The notes: generated by a model from the letters alone, not told the origin. A DNA stretch of 64,000 bases from Streptomyces sp. WAC05374 (GCF_004353505.1 NZ_SMNQ01000017.1:1-64000), one strand, 5' to 3'. Numbered from the stretch's first letter, positions 31,752-43,159 are shown. Program-made: numbers and translations.

Positions 31752-33323
31752 ATGAGCAGACATGTGACGCGCGTCACCACCCTCGTCTTAGTGCTCGCCG
31801 GACTCCTCACGGCGAGCACCCTCACCGCCGGGGCGGGACCTTCCGACACCGGGCTCAAGGGGGCCATCGACACGATCCTCACCGACCCACGGCTGGACGG
31901 CGGCGCGGCGGGGGTCGTCGTCGCGGACGCCCGGACCGGCGACACCCTGTACCAGCGCGACGGGGGCGACCGGCTCATGCCCGCCTCCAACACGAAGATC
32001 GCCACCTCGGTCGCCGCCATGGCGCTGCTCGGCCCGGAGTACCGGTTCCGTACGGAGGTCCTTGCGACCGCCCGCCCCAGGGGCGGCGTCCTCCTCGGCG
32101 ACCTGTACCTGCGCGGCACGGGCGACCCGACCACTCTCGCCAGGGACTACGAGGCGCTGGCCGCCCAGGTCGCCGCCGCCGGCGTCCGGCGGGTGACCGG
32201 CCGGCTGGTCGCCGACGACACCCGCTTCGACGCGAACCGGCTGGGACGCTCCTGGGCCGCCGACGACGAGTCGTCGTACTACTCGGCGCAGACCTCCCCG
32301 CTCACGGTCGCCCCCGACACCGACTACGACTCCGGCACGGTCGTCGTCGAGGCGGCCCCGGCGGCCGGGGCGGGCGCGCGGCCGCGGGTGACCGTGACGC
32401 CGGCGACCGACTACGTACGCGTCGACAACCGCGCCGTCACCGTCCCCGCCGGCCGCCCGGACACGCTCACGATCGCGCGCGAGCACGGCACGAACACCCT
32501 CACCGTGACCGGCGAGATCCCCCTCCAGGGCGCCCCGGCCAAGGAGTGGATCACCGTCTGGGAGCCGACCGGGTACGCGGCGGCCGTCTTCGCCGACGCC
32601 CTCGCCGCCCGGGGCGTACGGGTGGGCGGGCCGCCCCGGCTCGGGGTGGCCACTCCCCCGGCCGCGAGGATCCTCGCCACGCACAGCTCCATGCCGCTCA
32701 AGGACCTCGTGCGCCCGTTCATGAAGCTGTCGAACAACATGCACGCCGAGGCCCTCACCAAGACGATCGGGTACGAGACGGCCGGCCGCGGCACCTGGGG
32801 CGCGGGGCTCGCCGCCGTCGACGCGTACCTGCGGAAGGAGGGCGTCCGGACGTCCACCGTCCGGCAGGTCGACGGCTCGGGCCTCTCCCGGATGAACCTG
32901 TTCCCGGCCACCGAGCTCACGCGCCTGCTCCTCGCCGTCCAGGACGCCCCCTGGTTCGCCGACTGGTACGCGTCCCTGCCCGTCGCCTGCGCCCCCGACC
33001 GGGCCACGGGCGGCACGCTCCGCACCCGGATGTGCGGCACGGCCGCCGCCCTCAACACCCGGGCCAAAACGGGGACGCTGACCGGCGCCTCCGCCCTCTC
33101 CGGGTACGTCACGGACGCCGGTGGCCGCCTGCTGGTCTACAGCGTCGTGCTCAACAACCACCTGGCCCCGTCCGTGAAGAGCGTCGAGGACGCCATCGTG
33201 GTGACCCTGGCGGCGTCCGACACCGCCCAGGGCACGATCGCCCCCGTCCGCCCGGACCGCGCGCGGTCCGCCGGGGCCCCCGGCGGGCTGGAGTGCTCCT
33301 GGGCGAAGCCGGTGCGCTGCTAG
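31752..33323 (+). CDS. dac: D-alanyl-D-alanine carboxypeptidase/endopeptidase (PBP4-type, S13), TTA-containing
   Basis: This 523-aa secreted penicillin-binding protein has an N-terminal signal sequence (residues 1-28). Active-site motifs are SNTK (79-82), SNN in MKLSNNMHAEAL and KTG in ARAKTGTLTGAS, with the typical S13 inserted domain between. It trims peptidoglycan stem peptides and may cut cross-links. Codon 13 is TTA (31788-31790), the leucine codon read by the developmentally controlled bldA tRNA in Streptomyces, so translation may be delayed to late growth. It ends at a strong shared terminator. Confidence 0.93.
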   Translation: MSRHVTRVTTLVLVLAGLLTASTLTAGAGPSDTGLKGAIDTILTDPRLDGGAAGVVVADARTGDTLYQRDGGDRLMPASNTKIATSVAAMALLGPEYRFRTEVLATARPRGGVLLGDLYLRGTGDPTTLARDYEALAAQVAAAGVRRVTGRLVADDTRFDANRLGRSWAADDESSYYSAQTSPLTVAPDTDYDSGTVVVEAAPAAGAGARPRVTVTPATDYVRVDNRAVTVPAGRPDTLTIAREHGTNTLTVTGEIPLQGAPAKEWITVWEPTGYAAAVFADALAARGVRVGGPPRLGVATPPAARILATHSSMPLKDLVRPFMKLSNNMHAEALTKTIGYETAGRGTWGAGLAAVDAYLRKEGVRTSTVRQVDGSGLSRMNLFPATELTRLLLAVQDAPWFADWYASLPVACAPDRATGGTLRTRMCGTAAALNTRAKTGTLTGASALSGYVTDAGGRLLVYSVVLNNHLAPSVKSVEDAIVVTLAASDTAQGTIAPVRPDRARSAGAPGGLECSWAKPVRC

Positions 33324-33333
33324 GGAGCGGAAA

Positions 33334-33373
33334 AAGGGTCTGCCCCGGGCGTTCTCGCCCGGGGCAGACCCTT
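33334..33373. terminator. Strong bidirectional terminator between dac and clpC
   Basis: A perfect 18-bp stem runs from AAGGGTCTGCCCCGGGCG (33334-33351) to its complement at 33356-33373 with a TTCT loop. On the minus strand the stem is followed by a short U-run (complement of AAAAA at 33331-33335), so it should end both convergent transcripts. Confidence 0.9.
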
Positions 33374-33393
33374 CAGTCAGCGGCGGTTGCCGC

Positions 33394-35919
<2,526 letters not shown>

Positions 35920-36348
35920 CGTTAATCGCTCCTCAGAGCGGTCAGGCAGTAAGGGGTCGGTCCCCTCCCTGTCCTTCCGCAGCTTAGTCCCGCAAGCGGG
36001 GACCGCTCATTCCAACTGCCGACACCCGTCTCTGGCCTCCTGACCCGAACGCCGACAAATGCTCCAACCCAATGGTCCGAGACGATGTTCCCGCAGGCCA
36101 GGCACTTACCCTCACCGGCAGTACGCCGATGGCGAACGTGAGACGCCAGATCCTGCGTGTCGCCCCTCCCCACTAGGAATGTCTTACCCGTAAGCACGGA
36201 CACTCCATGCGGCGCACCCCGGTTCCCTCAGCTACGGGCGAACACCCTTGCGTTCCCCCCTACCTTCGCGCGCCCCCATTTCCGACACGCACAGTATCCA
36301 CACGGCGACGATGCGTAACCTCGCGGAGTCGGAGCGAGTTCCCCGGAC
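35920..36348. promoter_or_regulatory. clpC promoter/leader region and divergent promoter
   Basis: This 429-bp gap has lower GC than its surroundings. Minus-strand GTTCGCCATCGGCG (36137-36124) matches the ClgR-type operator GTTCGC-N5-GCG, 205 bp upstream of clpC. ClgR is the known activator of clp genes in Streptomyces. A second partial match (GTTCGCC) lies near 36240. An open frame of 93 codons at 35922-36203 on the minus strand has no ribosome site or recognisable domain and is treated as leader. Confidence 0.5.
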
Positions 36349-36915
36349 ATGGCCTTCACCGTTCCCCTCCCGCTGCCTCGTTCACCGTTCAACCGCGAGG
36401 GCGTCGCGGAGTGGTACGAGCACGAGCTCGGCTGGGCGACGGCCCGGGGGAACGGCGTGGAGCTGCTCACCGGACTGCGCTTCGACGTCCTGGAGCTGCC
36501 GGCCGCCGCGGGGTACCCCGTGCTGCGGCGGCTGGGCGGCCGGTGGCCGGCCGCCCTCGCGGGGCGGCGGATGCGGCTGCTGGTGGCCGCCGGGGCGGCG
36601 GAGGAGCTGCCGGGGCTCCTCGACTGGCTGGAGTGGGGCGGGATCGCCCTGGACCTCGTGGCCCTGGGCGCCGGTGACCGGATGCCCGCTCCGATTCCCC
36701 CAGGATGGAGCGGTTCCGGCTCGCCCGGCGCCGCCTCGTGGCTGCGCCCCCCCGAACCCGGGCGCGAGGTGGAGCCGACGCTGCCGGCCATGCCGGCCGT
36801 AGGGGGCGGTGTCGGCGCCCCCTGCCTCGTGCGACTCGTGGACGCGGCGGCATCGGAATGCCACCGGGTCCGATTGCTGGGTGCGGGCCGCACTCAGCGG
36901 TTGGCGTCCTCGTAA
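36349..36915 (+). CDS. Conserved hypothetical protein upstream of lsr2 (convergent)
   Basis: This 188-aa protein has conserved-looking N-terminal sequence MAFTVPLPLPRSPFNREG and VAEWYEHELGWATARGNGVELLTGLRFDVLELPA. An Ala/Gly/Pro-rich C-terminus follows. The N-terminal part could be a prim-pol-like or VOC-like small domain, but I cannot assign it. Its last 22 nt overlap the end of lsr2 on the opposite strand. Start ATG 36349 has only a weak ribosome site (CCCCGGAC). Confidence 0.6.
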   Translation: MAFTVPLPLPRSPFNREGVAEWYEHELGWATARGNGVELLTGLRFDVLELPAAAGYPVLRRLGGRWPAALAGRRMRLLVAAGAAEELPGLLDWLEWGGIALDLVALGAGDRMPAPIPPGWSGSGSPGAASWLRPPEPGREVEPTLPAMPAVGGGVGAPCLVRLVDAAASECHRVRLLGAGRTQRLASS

Positions 36916-37229
36916 GCCTGCTTGATATCGGCGGGCACACGGCCGCGGTCGTTCACGTTGTAGCCATTCTCCTTGGCCCACGCGCGAATCTTCGCGGTGT
37001 CCGGGCTGCCCCCCGTGGCGGCGCGGCCCTTGCCGCGGCCCGCGGAAGCACGGCCACCGGTACGACGGCCGCTCTTCGTGTACGGCTCGAGCAGGCCACG
37101 GAGCTTGTCCGCATTGGCGGTGGTGAGGTCGATCTCGTAGGTCTTGCCGTCCAGAGCGAACGTCACCGTCTCGTCCGCCTCGCCACCGTCGAGGTCGTCG
37201 ACAAGAAGGACCTGAACCTTCTGTGCCAC
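36894..37229 (-). CDS. lsr2: Nucleoid-associated xenogeneic silencer Lsr2
   Basis: This 111-aa H-NS-like DNA-bridging protein coats AT-rich DNA and silences specialised-metabolism clusters in Streptomyces. The N-terminal dimerisation part is MAQKVQVLLVDDLDGGEADETV. A basic linker (SGRRTGGRASAGRGKGRAA) precedes the C-terminal DNA-binding domain with the AT-hook-like RGRVPADI motif near residue 99. GTG 37229 follows AAGGAAA. An upstream ATG 37244 would include that site and is rejected. Its leader (37245-37392) is relatively AT-rich. Confidence 0.96.
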   Translation of the reverse strand: MAQKVQVLLVDDLDGGEADETVTFALDGKTYEIDLTTANADKLRGLLEPYTKSGRRTGGRASAGRGKGRAATGGSPDTAKIRAWAKENGYNVNDRGRVPADIKQAYEDANR

Positions 37230-37392
37230 CGGATTTCCTTTCATCGAAAATGCAGTACGCGGAAAGGAAACCGCTTTTGCCTGGAAAACACAAACCCCTG
37301 GGAGAGGTTCAGATCCTCGAGAACGCGGGAAACGTGCGCGATTCGGACATAGGGATCGCCCGGGATGCCGTTCGGTCGCCCCGATCGGCAGA

Positions 37393-37920
37393 TCACAGGT
37401 GCAGAAGCATCCGGCTGTTGCCCAAGGTGTTCGGCTTCACTCGTTCGAGACCGAGGAACTCGGCGACGCCCTCGTCATAGGAACGGAGGAGCTCGGTGTA
37501 GACATCTCCCTCGATGGGGGTCTCACCGATCTCGACGAAGCCGTGCTTCGCGAAGAAGTCGACTTCGAAGGTCAGGCAGAAAACCCGGCGCACCCCGAGC
37601 CAGCGGGCGGTGTGCAGCAACTTGTCGAGCACTTGATGACCGATCCCGGCTCCCTTGAAGTCGGGATCGACGGCGAGAGTGCGCACTTCGGCGAGGTCTT
37701 CCCACATCACGTGGAGCGCGCCGCAGCCGACGACGGTGCCGTCCTCGTCGCGTTCCGCGACCCAGAACTCCTGGATGTCCTCGTAAAGCGTCACGGTCGC
37801 TTTGTCGAGCAGGATGCCTTCGGTGACGTACGGATCGACGAGCCGGCGGACCGCCTGCACATCACCGGTCCGGGCCCGGCGTACGGTCACCGCTTTCGGC
37901 GCGGGAGAGGAGGACGACAT
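37393..37920 (-). CDS. argA: Amino-acid N-acetyltransferase (short ArgA type)
   Basis: This 175-aa GNAT enzyme closely resembles the mycobacterial short glutamate N-acetyltransferase (Rv2747-type). Shared stretches include LYEDIQEFWVAE, VVGCGALHVMWEDLAEVRT, GAGIGHQVLDKLL (acetyl-CoA loop), FEVDFFAKHGF and the C-terminal KPNTLGNSRMLL. It should make N-acetyl-L-glutamate, the first step of arginine synthesis. It lies 9 nt after the BlaI-type gene and is probably co-transcribed. Confidence 0.9.
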   Translation of the reverse strand: MSSSSPAPKAVTVRRARTGDVQAVRRLVDPYVTEGILLDKATVTLYEDIQEFWVAERDEDGTVVGCGALHVMWEDLAEVRTLAVDPDFKGAGIGHQVLDKLLHTARWLGVRRVFCLTFEVDFFAKHGFVEIGETPIEGDVYTELLRSYDEGVAEFLGLERVKPNTLGNSRMLLHL

Positions 37921-37929
37921 GGCTGGACG

Positions 37930-38376
37930 CTATCGCTCCGCACCCGTCTCCCCCTCGGCGCCCCGGTCCGGTTCCGCGGGCCCGCGCTCCTCCGGGTCCT
38001 CCGGATCCTCGGGGATGTCCCGCTGCACGACGCGGACGGCGTCGTTCAGTGCCTCGCGCTGCTCCGGCGACATCATGCCGAAGAAGGCGACGAGCGCGGC
38101 GGCGGGGTTGTCGCTCTTGGACCACGCCTCGTTCATCAGTGCGGCCGAGTAGGCGGCACGGGTCGAGACCGCCGTATATCGATAGGCGCGGCCCGAGACT
38201 TCCCTGCGCACCCAGCCCTTCTGGTGGAGATTGTCCATTACGGTCATCACGGTCGTGTAGGCGATGGACCGTTCCTGCTGGAGATCCTCCAGGACTTCCC
38301 GGACGGTGACGGGCCGGTTCCATTGCCAGACGCGAGTCATGACGGCGTCTTCGAGCTCTCCCAATTGACGGGGCAC
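37930..38376 (-). CDS. BlaI/MecI/CopY-family transcriptional repressor
   Basis: This 148-aa winged-helix regulator has ELEDAVMTRVWQWNRPVTVREVLEDL followed by IAYTTVMTVMDNLHQKGWVRRE (recognition helix, about residues 38-60) and a C-terminal dimerisation helix. The tail is Glu/Pro/Arg-rich. Family members repress beta-lactam or copper genes and are inactivated by a BlaR protease. No blaR-like gene is nearby, so the signal is unknown. The start is GTG 38376. Confidence 0.9.
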   Translation of the reverse strand: MPRQLGELEDAVMTRVWQWNRPVTVREVLEDLQQERSIAYTTVMTVMDNLHQKGWVRREVSGRAYRYTAVSTRAAYSAALMNEAWSKSDNPAAALVAFFGMMSPEQREALNDAVRVVQRDIPEDPEDPEERGPAEPDRGAEGETGAER

Positions 38377-38429
38377 ACTGCCACCATAGTGGGAGATGTC
38401 AGAATAACTGGCTATTGACGGAACAAAAA

Positions 38430-38457
38430 GGGCGTACGACGGATCGGTCGTACGCCC
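38430..38457 (-). terminator. Terminator downstream of the 38.5-39.3 kb minus-strand genes
   Basis: GGGCGTACGAC (38430-38440) and GTCGTACGCCC (38447-38457) form a perfect 11-bp stem with a 6-nt loop. In the minus orientation it is followed by TTTTTG, the U-run of a classical intrinsic terminator for the gene ending at 38477. Confidence 0.85.
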
Positions 38458-38476
38458 TCGGTGTGGGTGGCGGCGC

Positions 38477-38665
38477 TCAGGCCCGGCCGGGCTCCGCGGT
38501 CCCGTCCGCCTGGCGGGCGGCCTCGGCGCGGGCGAGCGCCGCGTCCACGGCCGCGTCCTCCTTGGCCTTGTTGGGGCCGCCCTGGCTCTTGACGATGGTC
38601 ACGACGAGGCCGATGAAGAAGGCGGCCATCACCACGGGGGGCAGGAGCGCGGATACGTAGTCCAT
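38477..38665 (-). CDS. Small membrane protein, unknown function
   Basis: This 62-aa protein has one N-terminal transmembrane helix (residues about 4-26, VSALLPPVVMAAFFIGLVVTIV) and an Ala/Glu-rich helical cytoplasmic tail. GGAG lies just upstream of ATG 38665. It starts 13 nt after the preceding minus-strand gene and ends shortly before a good terminator, which supports it as a real gene. No function can be proposed. Confidence 0.75.
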   Translation of the reverse strand: MDYVSALLPPVVMAAFFIGLVVTIVKSQGGPNKAKEDAAVDAALARAEAARQADGTAEPGRA

Positions 38666-38678
38666 GGCTCCAGGGTAG

Positions 38679-39266
38679 CTAGCCGACGGCCCGCTCCTCG
38701 GGCGGGGGCGCGGCGGGGCGCCGGCGGGGCGGGAACACCTCGGACGGCTTGGGCACCGGCCGGCCGGGCGGGGGCGGGGGCGACGGGCGGGGCTTGGGCT
38801 CCTCCTGCCCGCCACGGCCGCCGGGCAGGGCGAGCAGGCGCGTGCGGGGGGCGGGAGTGACGTGCCGCCCGGCCAGGCGGACCCGCACGGAGTGCTCGGC
38901 CAGCGTCTGGCAGCGCGCCAGCAGGGCGGCGCCGACGGGCGTCCCGCGCAGCGTCCGCAGCGCGGCGAGGTCCTCGGGGCGGGGGTCGTAACCGGCGGCC
39001 AGGGCGTCCTGGAGCAGCTCCAGGTACCCGGCCGCCGAGCCGGGCAGCGCGTCGCGGTAGCGGGCGAGGTCGGCGAGGAGGAAGGCCCGCATCCGGCCGG
39101 CCTCGCGGACCGCCTCGTCCACGGAGCCGGCGAGTCGCAGGCAGTCCTGCACGTCTTCGTCGTCGAGCGGCGTCGGGTGGAGGGCATGGGCGAGGGCGCG
39201 TCGGAGCACACGCAGCTCGTCTGCGCCGAACGCCAGGCCGCCGCGGGATCCGTATGGCGTGGGCAT
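38679..39266 (-). CDS. Conserved actinobacterial protein of unknown function
   Basis: This 195-aa protein has an alpha-helical N-terminal two thirds (ELRVLRRALAHALHPTPLDDEDVQDCLRLAGSVDEAV near residues 18-54, with helical continuation to about 150). The C-terminus is Pro/Arg-rich and disordered. No known domain was recognised. ATG 39266 follows TATCGT (39278-39273) by 6 nt without ribosome site, suggesting a leaderless mRNA. It is probably co-transcribed with the small membrane protein. Confidence 0.7.
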   Translation of the reverse strand: MPTPYGSRGGLAFGADELRVLRRALAHALHPTPLDDEDVQDCLRLAGSVDEAVREAGRMRAFLLADLARYRDALPGSAAGYLELLQDALAAGYDPRPEDLAALRTLRGTPVGAALLARCQTLAEHSVRVRLAGRHVTPAPRTRLLALPGGRGGQEEPKPRPSPPPPPGRPVPKPSEVFPPRRRPAAPPPEERAVG

Positions 39267-39633
39267 GGCCCGACGATACGTGCTAATCGGACAAACTTCG
39301 TTTACCACGCATTCCTGGCGCGTTGCCTCACGGGTTGTGGGCGGATTCCGAGCTTCCGTGGACGGGCTCCTGGGCTCGGTGCCCTCGCGGGTGGTGCCGT
39401 TCCGGCGGGCAACGCCGGTGGGTGGGGGCGTGGCCCCTCCGGGCTCGCCTCCTCGCGGTCGGCGGGGTGCCCCACCGGCTCGGTGCCCGTGCGTCGCCGC
39501 CGATCCGCTGCGGGGGCGACCCTGCACGGCCCCGCCCCGGCCGGATGCCGACTGCGGGGCCGGGGTGCGGGGCGGCAACGGAGAAGGGCAGCCGGCCGAC
39601 CAGCCGGGCCACCCCTGCCGGACCCGCCCGGGG
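39267..39633. repeat. Non-coding region with interspersed repeat, copy C
   Basis: No gene was found. The repeat occupies about 39418-39590. The 24-nt block is at 39432-39455 and the 26-nt block at 39508-39533, both identical to copy A at 17 kb and with the same 52-nt spacing. Beyond it, 39534-39590 resembles one 50-bp unit in the opposite orientation, followed by GGCGGCAACGGAGAAGGGC, which recalls the sequence next to copy B. It looks like a deletion form of the larger palindromic element. Confidence 0.8.
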
Positions 39634-40440
39634 CTACATGCGGGAGACGTTGCGTTCGTAGACCAGGCGGAGGCCGATCAGGGTCAGCCAGGGCTCGTGT
39701 TCGTCGATCTGGGTGGCCTCGCCCAGGACCATCGGCGCCAGACCCCCCGTGGCGATGACCGTGACGTCCGACGGGTCGCCGTCGCGGCCGACCAGCTCGC
39801 GCTTCATGCGGCTGACGATGCCGTCCACCTGGCCGGCGAAGCCGTAGACGATGCCCGCCTGCATGGCCTCGACGGTGTTCTTGCCGATCACGCTGCGCGG
39901 GCGGGCCAGTTCGATCTTGCGGAGCTGGGCGCCCTTGACGCCGAGCGCCTCGACCGAGATCTCGATGCCCGGGGCGATCACCCCGCCGATGTACTCGCCG
40001 CGCACGCTGATCGGGTCGAACGTCGTCGCCGTACCGAAGTCGACGACGATCGCCGGGCCGCCGTACAGCTCGTTCGCCGCGACCGCGTTGACGATCCGGT
40101 CCGCGCCGACCTCCTTGGGGTTGTCGGTCAGGATCGGCACGCCGGTCTTGATGCCGGGCTCGACGAGGACGGCCGGGACGTCGCCGTAGTACCGCCGCGT
40201 GACCTCCCGCAGCTCGTGCAGCACGGACGGGACCGTCGAGCAGATCGCGATGCCCTCGATGCCGTCGCCCAGTTCGTCGCCGAGCAGCGGGTGCATGCCC
40301 ATCAGGCCCTGGAGGAGCACCGCGAGCTCGTCCGCGGTGCGGCGGGCGTCGGTGGAGATGCGCCAGTGCTCGACGATCTCCGCGCCGTCGAACAGGCCCA
40401 GGACGGTGTGGGTGTTGCCCGCGTCGATCGTGAGCAGCAT
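39634..40440 (-). CDS. coaX: Type III pantothenate kinase
   Basis: This 268-aa enzyme phosphorylates pantothenate, the first committed step of CoA synthesis, and is insensitive to CoA feedback. ASKHA-fold motifs are DAGNT (residues 6-10), GADR in KEVGADRIVNAVAA, and DFGTATTFD. The ATG at 40440 shares its A with the nadC stop (TGATG), so translation is coupled. It is the last gene of the cofactor operon running from 45107. Confidence 0.96.
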   Translation of the reverse strand: MLLTIDAGNTHTVLGLFDGAEIVEHWRISTDARRTADELAVLLQGLMGMHPLLGDELGDGIEGIAICSTVPSVLHELREVTRRYYGDVPAVLVEPGIKTGVPILTDNPKEVGADRIVNAVAANELYGGPAIVVDFGTATTFDPISVRGEYIGGVIAPGIEISVEALGVKGAQLRKIELARPRSVIGKNTVEAMQAGIVYGFAGQVDGIVSRMKRELVGRDGDPSDVTVIATGGLAPMVLGEATQIDEHEPWLTLIGLRLVYERNVSRM

Positions 40441-41462
40441 CAGCCCTGGTCCGCCTCTCGCAGGTCGAGGCCGATGTCGAGGATCGGGGAGGAGTGGGTG
40501 AGCGCGCCCACCGCGAGGTAGTCGACGCCGGTCGCGGCGTACGCGGCGGCGTTGTCCAGGGTCAGCCGGCCGGAGGACTCCAGCATCGCGCGGCCCGCGA
40601 CGAGGGTGACGGCCTCCTCGGTCTCCGCCGGGGTGAAGTTGTCCAGCAGGATCAGGTCGGCGCCCGCCTCGATGACCTCGCGGACCTGGTGGAGGGTGTC
40701 GACCTCGACCTCGATCGGCAGGTCGGGGAACCGCTCCCGTACGGCCTTGAAGGCCGCGGCGACCCCGCCGGCCGCCACCACGTGGTTGTCCTTGACGAGG
40801 GCCGCGTCGGAGAGCGACATGCGGTGGTTGACGCCGCCGCCGCAGCGCACCGCGTACTTCTCCAGGGCGCGCAGTCCGGGCGTGGTCTTGCGGGTGTCGC
40901 GGACCTGGGCCTTGTAGCCCTCCAGGGCGTCCGCCCACGCGCGCGTGGCGGTGGCGATCCCCGACAGGCGGCACATGACGTTCAGCGCGCTGCGCTCACC
41001 GGTGAGCAGGTCGCGGGTGCGGGTGGTGACCGACAGCAGCTTCTGGCCCGCCTCGACGCGGTCGCCGTCCGCCACGTGCCGCTCGACGGCGAACTCCTCG
41101 GTGCAGACGACCGACAGGATCGCCTCGGCGACGTGGATGCCGGCGACGACCCCCGCCTCCCTGGCGGTGAAGTCGCCGGTCGCGACCGCGTCGTCGGGGA
41201 TGGTGGCGACGCTCGTCACGTCCTCGCCGCCGTCCAGGTCCTCCTCGATCGCGCGGTACGCCACGTCCTCGACGAGTACGGGGTCGAGGCCGGCGTTGAC
41301 CAGCAGCGCGGCGAGCGCCGGGTCGAGGCCGCACTCGTACACCTCGTCGTCGCCACCGCAGCCGCAGCCGTCACCGCAGCCGCCCCCGGCCTGCTCGGCC
41401 GGGGCGCTGATGTTGATCAGGGGTACGTCCACGGGCTGCGGACGTTCTTCGGGCGTGCTCAC
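40440..41462 (-). CDS. nadC: Quinolinate phosphoribosyltransferase with Cys-rich N-terminal extension
   Basis: This 340-aa enzyme converts quinolinate and PRPP to nicotinate mononucleotide. The core has TTRTRDLLTGERSALNVMCRLSGIATATR, DTRKTTPGLR (PRPP/quinolinate contacts), VKDNH and LLDNFTP. It carries about 45 extra N-terminal residues with the cysteine cluster GGGCGDGCGCGG (about 27-38) and a further Cys, a pattern that could bind metal or an Fe-S cluster. GTG 41462 starts 2 nt after the nadB stop. No nadA lies in this operon. Confidence 0.95.
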   Translation of the reverse strand: MSTPEERPQPVDVPLINISAPAEQAGGGCGDGCGCGGDDEVYECGLDPALAALLVNAGLDPVLVEDVAYRAIEEDLDGGEDVTSVATIPDDAVATGDFTAREAGVVAGIHVAEAILSVVCTEEFAVERHVADGDRVEAGQKLLSVTTRTRDLLTGERSALNVMCRLSGIATATRAWADALEGYKAQVRDTRKTTPGLRALEKYAVRCGGGVNHRMSLSDAALVKDNHVVAAGGVAAAFKAVRERFPDLPIEVEVDTLHQVREVIEAGADLILLDNFTPAETEEAVTLVAGRAMLESSGRLTLDNAAAYAATGVDYLAVGALTHSSPILDIGLDLREADQG

Positions 41463-41464
41463 GG

Positions 41465-43159
41465 TTACGGCTCCCTGGGGGCGTCGGCGTCGGTCGGGGG
41501 GAAGTCTTGGGTGTCGGTGGCGCGGACGTCCAGGGTCCGGTCCGGCGCCAGGCGGACCACCAGGTGGCGGCGCCAGGCGTTGTCGTCGCGGTCGGGGCGG
41601 TCCTCGCGCCAGTGGCAGCCCCGGGTCTCCTCGCGGCGGCGGGCGGCGGCGACCAGGACGCGGGCCACGCACAGCAGGTTCGTGGTCTCCCAGGACTCCA
41701 CGCCCGGTTCGGCGGCCTTGTGCCCGTCCGGCCCGTCGTGGAGCGCCTCGGCGTGCACGGCGTCCAGCGCCTCGGCCGCCTCCGCGAGGCTGGTGGCGGA
41801 GCGCAGCACTCCGGCGCCGTGGGTCATCACGTGCTGGATGCGGGAGCGGGCCCCGGGGTCCAGCAGCGGCAGGACGCGGGGCGCGGGGTGCGGTACGGGG
41901 TCGCCGGAGCGGGCCGGGGAGGCGGCGATGTCGTCGGCGATGCGCTCGGCGAAGACCAGGCCTTCCAGGAGGGAGTTCGACGCGAGCCGGTTGGCGCCGT
42001 GGACCCCGGTGCAGGCGACCTCTCCGCACGCGTACAGGCCGGGCACCGTCGTCCGGCCGTGGAGGTCGGTGCGGACGCCGCCGGAGGCGTAGTGGGCCGC
42101 CGGGGCTACGGGGATCGGGTCGGTGACCGGGTCGATGCCGTGGGCGCGGCAGGCGGCGAGGATGGTGGGGAAGCGGGACTCCCACATGGCGGCGCCGAAG
42201 TGCCGGGCGTCCAGGTACATGTGGCGGGCGCCCTGCTCGCGCATGCGGCGCATGATGCCCTTGGCGACGATGTCGCGGGGTGCGAGCTCGGCCAGTTCGT
42301 GCTGCCCGACCATGAAGCGGACGCCGTCGGCGTCGACGAGGTGGGCGCCCTCGCCCCGTACCGCCTCCGACACCAGCGGCTGCTGGCCCTCGGCGTCCGG
42401 GCCGAGGAAGAGCACGGTGGGGTGGAACTGGACGAACTCCAGGTCGCTCACCTCGGCGCCCGCCCGCAGTGCGAGCGCGACGCCGTCGCCGGTGGAGACG
42501 GCCGGGTTGGTGGTGGCGGAGAAGACCTGGCCCATGCCGCCCGTGGCGAGGACCACGGCGGGGGCGTGGACGGCGCCGACGCCGTCGTGCTGGCCCTCGC
42601 CCATGACGTGCAGGGTGACGCCCGCCGCACGGCCACCGGCGTCGGTGAGGAGGTCCAGTACGAGCGCGTTCTCGATGAAGCGCACGGCCCGCTCGCAGAC
42701 GGCGTCGACGAGGGCGCGGGAGATCTCGGCGCCGGTGGCGTCGCCGCCCGCGTGCGCGATGCGGCGGCGGTGGTGGCCGCCCTCGCGGGTGAGCTCGATG
42801 GTGCCGGCCTCGTCGGTGTCGAAGCGGGCGCCGGTGGCGATCAGGCGGCGTACGGCGTCGGGGCCCTCGGTGACCAGGGTGCGGACGGCCTCCTCGTCGC
42901 ACAGGCCCGCGCCCGCGACGAGCGTGTCGTCCAGGTGCTGCTCGGGCGTGTCGCCCTCGCCGAGGGCCGCCGCGATGCCGCCCTGCGCCCAGCGTGTGGA
43001 GCCGTCGTCCAGGCGGGCCTTGGTGACGACGACGGTACGCAGTCCGGCGGCCGTGCAGCGCAGTGCGGCGGTCAGACCCGCGACGCCGGAGCCGACCACG
43101 ACGACGTCGGCGTCGATCGCCCAGCCGGGGGCGGGGGCCTGGAGGCGTATGCCGGTCAT
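41465..43159 (-). CDS. nadB: L-aspartate oxidase
   Basis: This 564-aa FAD enzyme oxidises L-aspartate to iminoaspartate, which NadA condenses to quinolinate. The N-terminal dinucleotide fold is [16 protein letters not shown]. Substrate-binding stretches include [30 protein letters not shown] and HPTVLF, and near the end of the FAD domain [25 protein letters not shown]. The ATG overlaps the panC stop by 4 nt. The C-terminal helical domain ends in a Pro/Asp-rich tail. Confidence 0.96.
   Translation of the reverse strand: MTGIRLQAPAPGWAIDADVVVVGSGVAGLTAALRCTAAGLRTVVVTKARLDDGSTRWAQGGIAAALGEGDTPEQHLDDTLVAGAGLCDEEAVRTLVTEGPDAVRRLIATGARFDTDEAGTIELTREGGHHRRRIAHAGGDATGAEISRALVDAVCERAVRFIENALVLDLLTDAGGRAAGVTLHVMGEGQHDGVGAVHAPAVVLATGGMGQVFSATTNPAVSTGDGVALALRAGAEVSDLEFVQFHPTVLFLGPDAEGQQPLVSEAVRGEGAHLVDADGVRFMVGQHELAELAPRDIVAKGIMRRMREQGARHMYLDARHFGAAMWESRFPTILAACRAHGIDPVTDPIPVAPAAHYASGGVRTDLHGRTTVPGLYACGEVACTGVHGANRLASNSLLEGLVFAERIADDIAASPARSGDPVPHPAPRVLPLLDPGARSRIQHVMTHGAGVLRSATSLAEAAEALDAVHAEALHDGPDGHKAAEPGVESWETTNLLCVARVLVAAARRREETRGCHWREDRPDRDDNAWRRHLVVRLAPDRTLDVRATDTQDFPPTDADAPREP

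Noticed and set aside
35922-36203. A 93-codon minus-strand frame in the clpC leader
   Set aside because: There is no ribosome site or known domain and its composition is atypical. The region holds a ClgR-like site and fits a leader better.
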